Shown here piece by piece: positions 6,105 to 14,367 of a DNA stretch of 21,733 nt; positions within the stretch are counted from its first letter, which is position 1; each line of letters begins with the position of its first letter. The stretch covers positions 1-21,733 of the forward strand of contig CASFUN010000018.1 of assembly GCA_949298005.1 (NCBI GenBank), read 5' to 3'. The stretch is from an uncultured Alphaproteobacteria bacterium (GTDB lineage Bacteria > Pseudomonadota > Alphaproteobacteria > Rickettsiales > UBA1997). A model generated the notes under the pieces. That model did not search any database. It saw nothing but the letters and a program-made list of their open reading frames with translations, and had not been told where the DNA came from. The position numbers and the translations under genes are program-made.

Positions 6105-8042
6105 ATGTTTAAAATAAAATATAACGATAAAATTTTTGAGATTAGTGACAACATAAATGGTTTTCAAATTGCAAAATTAATAGGAGAAAACAACAAGGAT
6201 ATAATTGCTATGAAAGTTAATGGAGTAAATAGCGATTTATCAAAATTTGTTTCTGAAAATTCTGATATAAAATTTATAACTCTTAATTCAGATGAAGGTT
6301 TAGGTATTTTAAGACATTCAACAGTGCATTTGCTTGCTTATGCAGTACAGGAAATTTTTAAAGATGAAAAACCAAAATTTGCTATAGGTCCTGTTATTGA
6401 GAACGGATTTTATTATGATTTTGATGTAAGCAATCCATTTTCAGAAAATGACTTTGAAAAAATAGAAAAAAAAATGCTGGAAATTGTTAAAGATGACGAA
6501 AAATTTATCAGAGAAGAATGGAGTAAAGAGAAAGCTATAGAGTATTTTAATAACAATAAACAGCAGTATAAAGTTGAATTAGTTAATGACATATCAGATA
6601 ATGAAACCATTAGTATTTATAAAGTTGGTAATTTTGTTGATTTATGTAGAGGTATACATGTTCCATCAACTAGATATTTAAAATATTTTAAACTCACAAA
6701 AGTTGCTGGTGCTTATTGGAGAGGTGATAGTAAAAATAAAATGTTACAAAGAATATATGGAACAGTTTGGGCAGACAAAAATAGTTTAGACAACTATTTT
6801 AAGTTACTTGAAGAAGCAGAAAGTAGAGACCATAAAAAAATATGTAAAATAATGGATTTAGCGCATTTTGAACCTGAATTTGCACCAGGAGCTCCATTTT
6901 ATCACCAAAAAGGTCTATTTATATATAATGAACTTATAAATTTCATGCGAAAAAAACAACAAGATGCTGGATATATTGAAGTATCTACCCCTAGAGTTAT
7001 GGATAGATCTTTATGGGAAACTTCAGGACATTGGGAACACTATGGAGCACATAATTATTCTGGTTCTACAGAAGATAGCAAAGAATTTTGTATAAAACCT
7101 ATGAATTGTCCAGGTGGTATATTAATATACAAACAAGGATTAAAATCATATAGAGATTTACCAATAAAAATGTCTGAGTTTGGAAGGGTAAATAGATATG
7201 AAGCCAGTGGTGCGCTTAATGGTTTTTTAAGAGTTAGAGAATTCACACAAGATGATGCACATATCTTTTGTACGAAAGAACAACTAGAAGAACAATGTAT
7301 AGAAACAGTAAAATTTATATTAGAAATATACGAAAGTTTTGGTTTTTCTAGTGAGACAATAAGAATAAAATTATCTACAAGGCCAGAAGATAGAATAGGA
7401 AGTGATGAGATTTGGGATGCAGCGGAAAAAAGTTTAGGCTATACTTTAGAAAAGCTTAATTTAAAATATACTATATTTCCTGGCGAAGGGGCTTTTTATG
7501 GGCCAAAACTTGAATTTGTCTTAAAAGACGCTTTAGGAAGAGATTGGCAAATAGGCACTTTACAATTGGACATGAATTTACCAAAAAGATTTGAAATGAC
7601 TTATATTGGAGAAGATGGTAAAAAACATGAGCCAATAATGTTACACAGAGCGATTTTGGGTTCTATTGAAAGGTTTATGGGTATTTATATTGAACATACT
7701 GAAGGTAAATTTCCACTGTGGTTAAATCCAGTGCAGGTAGCCATAGCAACTATAGTTAGTAAAGTAGAAGATTATGCAGAACAAATACATTCTAAACTTA
7801 TGGAAAATGATATAAGAGCATGTATAGATAAATCAAATGAAAAAATAGGATATAAAATTAGAGAATTATCAATACAAAAAATTCCATATATTTTGACTAT
7901 AGGCAAAATGGAGAAAGAAAAGAATAAAATAAATGTTAGAATACTTGGAGATACAAAAACATATGATTTAGATATTTACGAATTTATAAGTATATTAAAA
8001 TCTAAAGTAAAAAATAAGAGTTTAGATTATAATTTAGTTTAA
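6105..8042 (+). CDS. thrS: threonyl-tRNA synthetase
   Basis: This enzyme charges tRNA-Thr in the cytoplasm and edits mischarged Ser. At 645 residues it has the full domain order: TGS (about 1-60), editing domain with HxxxH (H71, H75) and C181/H185, class II catalytic core, and anticodon-binding domain from about residue 540. The catalytic zinc ligands are C335 (MNCPG), H386 (TQDDAH) and H514 (LHRAILGS), equivalent to E. coli C334, H385 and H511. The motif 2 Arg is R364. Several residues that are usually conserved next to these differ: NCPGG in place of NCPGH, NRYEASG in place of HRxEPSG, and LNG in place of LHG. The ATG at 6105 has no clear Shine-Dalgarno; TATACT at 6076-6081 is a possible -10. 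The next gene follows after 10 nt. Confidence 0.96.
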   Translation: MFKIKYNDKIFEISDNINGFQIAKLIGENNKDIIAMKVNGVNSDLSKFVSENSDIKFITLNSDEGLGILRHSTVHLLAYAVQEIFKDEKPKFAIGPVIENGFYYDFDVSNPFSENDFEKIEKKMLEIVKDDEKFIREEWSKEKAIEYFNNNKQQYKVELVNDISDNETISIYKVGNFVDLCRGIHVPSTRYLKYFKLTKVAGAYWRGDSKNKMLQRIYGTVWADKNSLDNYFKLLEEAESRDHKKICKIMDLAHFEPEFAPGAPFYHQKGLFIYNELINFMRKKQQDAGYIEVSTPRVMDRSLWETSGHWEHYGAHNYSGSTEDSKEFCIKPMNCPGGILIYKQGLKSYRDLPIKMSEFGRVNRYEASGALNGFLRVREFTQDDAHIFCTKEQLEEQCIETVKFILEIYESFGFSSETIRIKLSTRPEDRIGSDEIWDAAEKSLGYTLEKLNLKYTIFPGEGAFYGPKLEFVLKDALGRDWQIGTLQLDMNLPKRFEMTYIGEDGKKHEPIMLHRAILGSIERFMGIYIEHTEGKFPLWLNPVQVAIATIVSKVEDYAEQIHSKLMENDIRACIDKSNEKIGYKIRELSIQKIPYILTIGKMEKEKNKINVRILGDTKTYDLDIYEFISILKSKVKNKSLDYNLV

Positions 8043-8052
8043 ATTTTAATTT

Positions 8053-11025
8053 ATGAAAGAAAGAAATTTAAAAATAGTTAATAAAAATATTGAAGAACCA
8101 AGAAAAAATATATTAACTTCTTATTTTTTATTTTTTTTGAGACTATTTTTAGCTATCTTAATAGCAATTATTGTACCATTATTATTTTTAATAATTCTAC
8201 TGATAAAAGAACCGCAAGAAATTGAAGTTATAAACAAATTAATAGATCAAAAAATTGTAGAAAATAATTTAATTTCAAAGTACAAGTATAGTAGTGCAAA
8301 AATAGGCATAGATAAAAAACTTAGGCTTAACTATAATATACACGACCTTGAGATAAATTACGATGATAATTTTATTGTTTTTCCAAAAATCAGTTTCAAG
8401 TTTAGCATAAGAGATTTGTTGCTAAAAATATTTGTTGTAGATGAAGTAAAGGTAAACAAATTAGTTGGATACATAGGATATAATCTATCAGAGGGAGAAA
8501 AATCAAAGAATTTAATAATAGATGATATTAGCGAACTACAATTCAAAATATATGAATTAATAAGGTATATTCATAGAGAAAATAAAATCATAAATTCTTT
8601 ATCTATCAGCAATAGTTCTTTTTATATTTTTGATAAAAATAGTAATTCTGTAAATAAAATTGATGTATTTGATAGTAAAATAAAACTTTTTGGAAAACTG
8701 AACGAAATCATCAATATTAATACAAAATTAAAGTTAAAAATTAATGAAAATAGTGATTTTGTAAATACAGTTTTTAATTGTTCCATAAAAAATAATGATG
8801 ATATAAATTGTAACTTCGGTATAAACAATTTCAAAGTAGGCAGTATAGATTTTGTTGGTTTGCTGGGTTCAAAAAATAAGGAATTACAGGAATCTTTAGA
8901 TAGTATAGATGGCTTATTTAACTTTGAATCAAACTTGAATTTTTCAAATTATATTAATTTTGATCAGGCTAGTTTTAAATTATATTCCAATACTGGAAGT
9001 TTTTTTATACAGCAAGTTTTTGGAGACAAAATTACATATAAAAACTTAATAGTTGATGGTGTAACCGATAGTTTTGATAATATAGAGTTAAAATCTGTTA
9101 GGATTAATGTTATATCTGATAGTATCACAGAGTTACAACTAAGTCTTGATTATTATAAAAATAAAAACATGAAAATAGATATAGATATAAATAATGCCTT
9201 TGTAAAAGATATTAGGGTTTTTTGGCCTATTTTTTTAGATGATTATGATATACGAAAATGGGTTATAGAACACATCAATAGTGGTAATATAAACAAAGCA
9301 TTCGCTTATATGAATTTTGATTTTGTGGATAATGAATTTATTTTGAGCTCTATAAAGTCAGAGATAAATTTTAAGAATACTTCTATTGACTATCACGAAT
9401 CTTTTCCTGTTATAACAAATATAGATGCTAAAGCCATTTTTACAGTTGATGATATGAATGTTTACATAGAAAAAGCAAAAATGGCTAATACAACATTATC
9501 GGACGCTAAAGTTTACATAGATTTTTTAGATAAAACTTCAACAATTAATATAACTACTTCAGCTAAAGGTGATATATACGAATTATTCTATTTTGTAAAC
9601 AATAATGACAGAGAAAAAGTTAAGGATTTAGTTACAAGATATGTTGATGGTTATGCATATACAAAAGCAAATATTATGATACCAATTACTGACTTTAGTT
9701 TAGAAAAAACATATATTAAAGTTGATAGTAACGTAAAAAATAACAATACATTTATATTTGAAGACAACTCGGATTTAAAAATAGATTTGTCAAAAGACAT
9801 TGGGGCTAAAACGTTTAATATCTCTTTGGATTGTAAAAACGCATTTATAAATTTTCCTATAATTGACTTTGTAAAAAATAAAAATGAGGAACTAAAAATT
9901 TTATTAGATGTTATCGTTCAAGACGACAGAGTTTTATTAGCCAACATTAAACCGATAGCAAATGACAAGATAAATTTTTTTGGAAATGGAAATATTGAAT
10001 CTGGTATTTTAAGCGAATTAAATTTTGATTATGTAAACTATGGCAACACAAAATTTAATGTTCTGTATACAGATAAACCAAATGAAAATCCAGATATTTT
10101 TGTTAATATAGAAAATATGAATTTGAAAAAAGAAATAAACAAAGAAGAGATTATCAAAATTTTTAGCAAAGACAATGATAAAGAAGATAAAAAGTACTTG
10201 CTAAACGCTGATATAAAATTTCAGATTGCCAATTTAATTTTTAATGAAAAATATAATGTAACAAATACTTTTATACTAGTTTCAATCGAAAAAGGAGAAT
10301 TAAAACAACTTGAATTAAAAAACAAAAGTGATGGTTCTAGCGAACTTTTTATTGAAATATCAAATATACCAGAAAATGACATAAAATATAAAATAAATTT
10401 AGAATGTACTAATTTAGGTACATTTTTAAGTAATAGTTTAATAACTAACAACCTTGTTTATGGAAATTTTTACTTTAATGGTGTTATTGACAATAAATCA
10501 AAATTTAGCGGAAAATTTTTATTAAATGAAGATTTTCATATCATAATAAAAAATATTAAAGATGCAGAGTTTTTTAATTATGTTTTAAATAATGAAAATA
10601 TATCAGAAAAAATAAAAAATGATTTGAAAAATCAAAATATGATAACTTTCAACAAATTAAGAGGCAATATAGAGTTTCAAAACGGTACTTTAAATATAAA
10701 TGATATTGCTGCTAGTAGCGGTGATATATTTGGAATTGGTATAAGTGGTAATGGTTTTATGAATATTAATTCTGGTACGATAAAACTAGAAGGATTTATA
10801 GTACCTTTAGAAAAATTAAATAAACTGCTCGGCCTTAATAAAATACCAATAATAAACCAAATTCTATTTAGCGGGGAAGATAAAGGTTTAGTAACAGTCG
10901 ATTATAGTATAACCAAAGATAACTACAATTCTAATTTTGAATTTAGCATAACAAAAGCTAATGGGATAAATAATATTACACCTATTAATTCTATGCTGAG
11001 ATTTCTTTCAATCCAAAATGAATAA
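8053..11025 (+). CDS. AsmA/YhdP-like (DUF3971) inner-membrane-anchored protein
   Basis: This 990-residue protein has one N-terminal membrane segment (about 21-51), then a long beta-rich periplasmic part full of N, D and I. About residues 385-545 fit the DUF3971 pattern, with DIRKWVIEHINSGNINKA and repeated short strands. About residues 870-985 fit the AsmA-like C-terminal region: FNKLRGNIEFQNGTL, then SGNGFMNINSGTIKLEGFIV, PLEKLN and IPIINQILFSGEDKG. In E. coli, YhdP and relatives (TamB, AsmA) are long bridge-like proteins implicated in moving phospholipids to the outer membrane. A similar role here is inference, but it fits an LPS-bearing cell (kdsA nearby). The ATG is 10 nt after thrS and its 3' end meets recN, so it sits in the middle of a tight transcription unit. 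The exact subfamily is uncertain. Confidence 0.82.
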   Translation: MKERNLKIVNKNIEEPRKNILTSYFLFFLRLFLAILIAIIVPLLFLIILLIKEPQEIEVINKLIDQKIVENNLISKYKYSSAKIGIDKKLRLNYNIHDLEINYDDNFIVFPKISFKFSIRDLLLKIFVVDEVKVNKLVGYIGYNLSEGEKSKNLIIDDISELQFKIYELIRYIHRENKIINSLSISNSSFYIFDKNSNSVNKIDVFDSKIKLFGKLNEIININTKLKLKINENSDFVNTVFNCSIKNNDDINCNFGINNFKVGSIDFVGLLGSKNKELQESLDSIDGLFNFESNLNFSNYINFDQASFKLYSNTGSFFIQQVFGDKITYKNLIVDGVTDSFDNIELKSVRINVISDSITELQLSLDYYKNKNMKIDIDINNAFVKDIRVFWPIFLDDYDIRKWVIEHINSGNINKAFAYMNFDFVDNEFILSSIKSEINFKNTSIDYHESFPVITNIDAKAIFTVDDMNVYIEKAKMANTTLSDAKVYIDFLDKTSTINITTSAKGDIYELFYFVNNNDREKVKDLVTRYVDGYAYTKANIMIPITDFSLEKTYIKVDSNVKNNNTFIFEDNSDLKIDLSKDIGAKTFNISLDCKNAFINFPIIDFVKNKNEELKILLDVIVQDDRVLLANIKPIANDKINFFGNGNIESGILSELNFDYVNYGNTKFNVLYTDKPNENPDIFVNIENMNLKKEINKEEIIKIFSKDNDKEDKKYLLNADIKFQIANLIFNEKYNVTNTFILVSIEKGELKQLELKNKSDGSSELFIEISNIPENDIKYKINLECTNLGTFLSNSLITNNLVYGNFYFNGVIDNKSKFSGKFLLNEDFHIIIKNIKDAEFFNYVLNNENISEKIKNDLKNQNMITFNKLRGNIEFQNGTLNINDIAASSGDIFGIGISGNGFMNINSGTIKLEGFIVPLEKLNKLLGLNKIPIINQILFSGEDKGLVTVDYSITKDNYNSNFEFSITKANGINNITPINSMLRFLSIQNE

Positions 11026-11086
11026 TAATATTGATTTAATTACAAGAATTTTTATCATCCATACAACTTATTTTTTTTTATTTAGT

Positions 11087-12766
11087 TTGTTAAGAAGCCT
11101 ATCAATAAAGAACATAGTATTAATAGATGAAGCCAACATAGATTTTGACGACAATCTATGTGTACTAACAGGGGAAACAGGGTCTGGAAAATCTATTTTA
11201 TTAGATGCCTTATCTCTTGCAATTGGGGCAAGATCAAACACTAGACTACTTAGAAATGGTGAAAAACAGGGTATCGTAGTTGCAATATTTAACATAAAAG
11301 AAAACAATAATTGTAAAAATTTATTAGACGAAATTGGAATAGAATACAGTAATGAACTAATTTTGAGACGAATATTAACTCAAGATGGTAAAAGTAAATC
11401 ATTTATAAATGATGTTGCTGTTAGTCAAAATTTCTTAAATTTAATTGGAAATGAATTAGTTGAAATACATGGACAACACGATCAAAATAGTCTATTAAAT
11501 TCAAGTTATCACATGAATATATTAGATCAATTTGGCAATTTAACAGAACAAAAAAAAATTGTTTCTAGTATATATAATGACCTAACTGAAATTAATAGAA
11601 AACTTAGCTTGCTTAAAGACGAGAAAAAGTTTAGAGATAATGAAATTGATTATCTAAGACATATAATTGATGAATTAAAAAAACTTAATGTATCAGTTGG
11701 TGAAGAAGACGAGCTAAATTCTAAAAGAATGAATTTGATGAATAAGGAAAAAGTAATTGATGTCATTAATAATGTGAAAGAGATATTAGATGGACAGAGT
11801 CCAGTAACAAAATTAATTGGAAATGCTCAAAGTCACTTATCTAGAAATAACCAACTTGGCGAAAGCTTGATTGAAAACGGTCAAAATGCTTTTGAAATTG
11901 TAATTGATTATCTTGAAAAATCATTAATAGAATTTAATGAAGCAATGGATAAAATATATGATATTCAAAGTTCTTTAGATTTTGATGAATATTCTCTTAA
12001 CGATATTGAGGAAAGATTGTTTGCTATTAGAGCACTTGCTAAAAAATTAAATATAAGTAGTGATAATTTTAAGGAATTTCAAATAAAACTTGAAGAAAAA
12101 CTTAAAAAGTTAGAAAATACAAATGTTGAAATTGAAGATTTAGAATCTAAATGTAAGAAATTAAAAGAAGAATATATAACTGAGTCAATAAAGTTAAGGA
12201 AACAAAGAAAAGCAGTAGCAAAAAAGTTAGAAGATAATCTAATCACTGAACTAATTCCATTAAAAATGGAAAATACAGTATTTAAGGTTGAATTTAAAGA
12301 TCTTAACGAAAACGATTGGAGCAAAAATGGAATTGATGGTATTAGGTTTATCGTATCTGTAAATCCTGGTACAATTCCAGACGACTTATCAAAAGTAGCA
12401 TCAGGTGGTGAACTTTCTAGATTCATGCTAGCTTTAAAAGTTGTTTTATCAAAAATAAAATCTGCTTCAACTTTAATTTTTGATGAAATAGATACAGGTG
12501 TAAGTGGTTCAGTTGCGGATGCAATAGGAGAAAGACTAAAAAAACTTGGAGAAAGTTTTCAAGTATTTGTTGTTACTCATTTAGCACAAGTTGCATCTAA
12601 AGGGAAAAATCATTATAAAATAAGTAAAGAAATAAGGGATAATAAAACATATACTATTATAAATAAACTTGATTATAGTTCTAGGTTACAAGAAATTTCT
12701 AAGATGATTTCCGGCAAAAATGTAACTAATGAAGCGTTGGTGTTAGCAGAAAAATTAATAAAGTAA
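11087..12766 (+). CDS. recN: DNA repair protein RecN
   Basis: RecN is an SMC-like ATPase that acts at double-strand breaks in recombinational repair. Motifs, numbered from the chosen start: Walker A GETGSGKS (29-36), Q-loop region with VEIHGQHDQ, a central coiled coil (about 150-385), signature SGGELSRF (from 439), Walker B TLIFDEID (Asp466, Glu467) and VTHLAQVA. I chose TTG at 11087 (559 residues) because the family begins with a short ML-x-L-x-I-xN strand, which here is MLRSLSIKNIVLID. An in-frame ATG at 11018, overlapping the previous gene by 8 nt, would give 582 residues. That adds 23 hydrophobic residues (IDLITRIFIIHTTYFFLF), unusual for a cytosolic ATPase. Neither start has a Shine-Dalgarno. 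It is the last gene of the thrS unit. Confidence 0.93.
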   Translation: MLRSLSIKNIVLIDEANIDFDDNLCVLTGETGSGKSILLDALSLAIGARSNTRLLRNGEKQGIVVAIFNIKENNNCKNLLDEIGIEYSNELILRRILTQDGKSKSFINDVAVSQNFLNLIGNELVEIHGQHDQNSLLNSSYHMNILDQFGNLTEQKKIVSSIYNDLTEINRKLSLLKDEKKFRDNEIDYLRHIIDELKKLNVSVGEEDELNSKRMNLMNKEKVIDVINNVKEILDGQSPVTKLIGNAQSHLSRNNQLGESLIENGQNAFEIVIDYLEKSLIEFNEAMDKIYDIQSSLDFDEYSLNDIEERLFAIRALAKKLNISSDNFKEFQIKLEEKLKKLENTNVEIEDLESKCKKLKEEYITESIKLRKQRKAVAKKLEDNLITELIPLKMENTVFKVEFKDLNENDWSKNGIDGIRFIVSVNPGTIPDDLSKVASGGELSRFMLALKVVLSKIKSASTLIFDEIDTGVSGSVADAIGERLKKLGESFQVFVVTHLAQVASKGKNHYKISKEIRDNKTYTIINKLDYSSRLQEISKMISGKNVTNEALVLAEKLIK

Positions 12767-12786
12767 AAAATCAATTATAATTGTAA

Positions 12787-12815
12787 TTTACAAAAAAAAA
12801 GCTAATTTCTATTAG
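12787..12815 (+). promoter_or_regulatory. possible pccB-pccA promoter
   Basis: TTTACA (12787-12792), a 17-nt spacer and TATTAG (12810-12815) match the consensus at 9 of 12 positions, with a start near 12822 and a leader of about 12 nt. A perfect TATAAT at 12822-12827 also lies 6 nt before the ATG but has no recognisable -35. No Shine-Dalgarno precedes pccB. Confidence 0.3.
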
Positions 12816-12833
12816 AAAATTTATAATAATAGA

Positions 12834-14357
12834 ATGCAGAAAAACAATAAACTTACAGAAAAGAAGGAGCAATCATTATTAGGCGGTGGTACAGACAAAA
12901 TAAATAAACAACACAAACAAGGTAAGTTAACCGCTAGAGAAAGAATAGAAGTACTTTTAGATCCAGATTCTTTTGAAGAATACGGTGTATATGTTGAGCA
13001 TAGATGCACAGATTTTGGTATGGAAGATAAAAAATTTAGTGGTGATGGTGTTATAACTGGATCTGGTACTATAAATGGCCGATTAGTATTTATCTATGCA
13101 CAAGATTTTACGGTCATAGGTGGTTCATTAGGACAAGCTCAAGCACAAAAGATTGAAAGAATAATTAATATGGCATTAAAAGCTAAAGTACCGGTTATTG
13201 GAATGTTAGATTCTGGAGGAGCAAGAATACAGGAAGGTGTTGATGCTTTGGGAGGATATGGTAAAATTTTCCAAAGGATAGTTGATGCCTCTGGTGTTAT
13301 TCCACAAATTTCTCTGATGATGGGACCATGTGCTGGAGGTGCCGTATATGCACCGGCTTTGACCGATTTTATTTTTATGACAAAAAATACTTCTTACATG
13401 TTTTTAACTGGACCAGAAGTAGTAAAAACCATTAATCATGAAGATATTACAAAAGAAGATTTAGGCGGTGCTAGTGTGCATGGACCAATAAGTGGTGTCG
13501 CCGATAAAACTTTTTCAAATGATATAGAATTATTACTGCAAACTAGAAGATTATTTGATTTTTTGCCATTAAATTATACCGATAAAGTTCCAGAAATAGA
13601 TACTGTTGATCAAGCTGATAGAATTGATGTATCCCTTAATACATTAGTTCCCGAAAGCAAAAATCAAGCATATAATATGAAGGAACTTGTATATAAAATA
13701 ATTGATGAAGGTAATTTCTTTGAGTTAAAACCAGAATTTGCAAAAAATATAATAGTTGGTCTTGCTAGAATGGAGGGACGAACAGTTGGCATAGTTGCAA
13801 ATCAGCCACTAGAACTAGCCGGCTGTTTGGATATAAACGCATCTAGAAAAGCAGCCAGATTTGTGAGATTTTGTGATGCCTTTAATATACCGTTGGTTAC
13901 ACTTGTAGATGTACCAGGTTTTTTACCGGGAAAAGATCAAGAACACAATGGTATAATATCCCATGGAGCCAAGTTATTGTATGCTTTTGCTGAATCAAGC
14001 GTTCCAAAAATAACTATAATTACAAGAAAAGCATATGGTGGAGCATATATAGTTATGAATTCTCGTCATTTAAGAGGTGATCTAAACTACGCGTGGGATG
14101 ATGCTGAGATAGCAGTTTTGGGGGCTGAGGGAGCTGTTAATATAATGTTTAAAAATTTAGATCCAAATGAAAAGCAAGCAAAAATAAAAGAATATAAAGA
14201 TAAATTTTCAACACCATTTTTTGCAGCTTCAAGAGGTTATATAGATGAAGTTATAAGGCCACAAAATACAAGAAAAAGAATATGTGATGGCTTGAGATTT
14301 TTAAGAAATAAAGGAGTTAAAATGCCAAGTAAGAAACATGACAATTTACCGTTGTAA
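12834..14357 (+). CDS. pccB: propionyl-CoA carboxylase beta (carboxyltransferase) subunit
   Basis: This subunit transfers the carboxyl group from biotin to propionyl-CoA, giving (S)-methylmalonyl-CoA. That lets propionyl-CoA from odd-chain fatty acids or branched amino acids enter the TCA cycle as succinyl-CoA. At 507 residues it is the normal size. Two crotonase-fold halves are clear. The N half has KLTARERI, LDSGGARIQEGVDALGGYG and MGPCAGGAVYAPALTDF, the last making the oxyanion-hole glycines. The C half has VDVPGFLPGKDQEHNGII, KAYGGAYIVMNSRH and AWDDAEIAVLGAEGAV. The C-terminus PSKKHDNLPL matches the usual family ending. The start is ATG at 12834. pccA begins 10 nt after its stop, so the two subunits are co-expressed. 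The PCC identity is preferred over other acyl-CoA carboxylases because of the linked PccA and overall motif match. Confidence 0.95.
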   Translation: MQKNNKLTEKKEQSLLGGGTDKINKQHKQGKLTARERIEVLLDPDSFEEYGVYVEHRCTDFGMEDKKFSGDGVITGSGTINGRLVFIYAQDFTVIGGSLGQAQAQKIERIINMALKAKVPVIGMLDSGGARIQEGVDALGGYGKIFQRIVDASGVIPQISLMMGPCAGGAVYAPALTDFIFMTKNTSYMFLTGPEVVKTINHEDITKEDLGGASVHGPISGVADKTFSNDIELLLQTRRLFDFLPLNYTDKVPEIDTVDQADRIDVSLNTLVPESKNQAYNMKELVYKIIDEGNFFELKPEFAKNIIVGLARMEGRTVGIVANQPLELAGCLDINASRKAARFVRFCDAFNIPLVTLVDVPGFLPGKDQEHNGIISHGAKLLYAFAESSVPKITIITRKAYGGAYIVMNSRHLRGDLNYAWDDAEIAVLGAEGAVNIMFKNLDPNEKQAKIKEYKDKFSTPFFAASRGYIDEVIRPQNTRKRICDGLRFLRNKGVKMPSKKHDNLPL

Positions 14358-14358
14358 T

Positions 14359-14363
14359 AGGAG
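14359..14363 (+). promoter_or_regulatory. ribosome binding site deciding the pccA start
   Basis: AGGAG at 14359-14363 lies 4 nt before ATG 14368. It supports that codon over the in-frame ATG at 14338, which would overlap the end of pccB by 20 nt and add ten residues (MTIYRCNRSY) unlike the family N-terminus. Confidence 0.7.
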
Positions 14364-14367
14364 CTAT

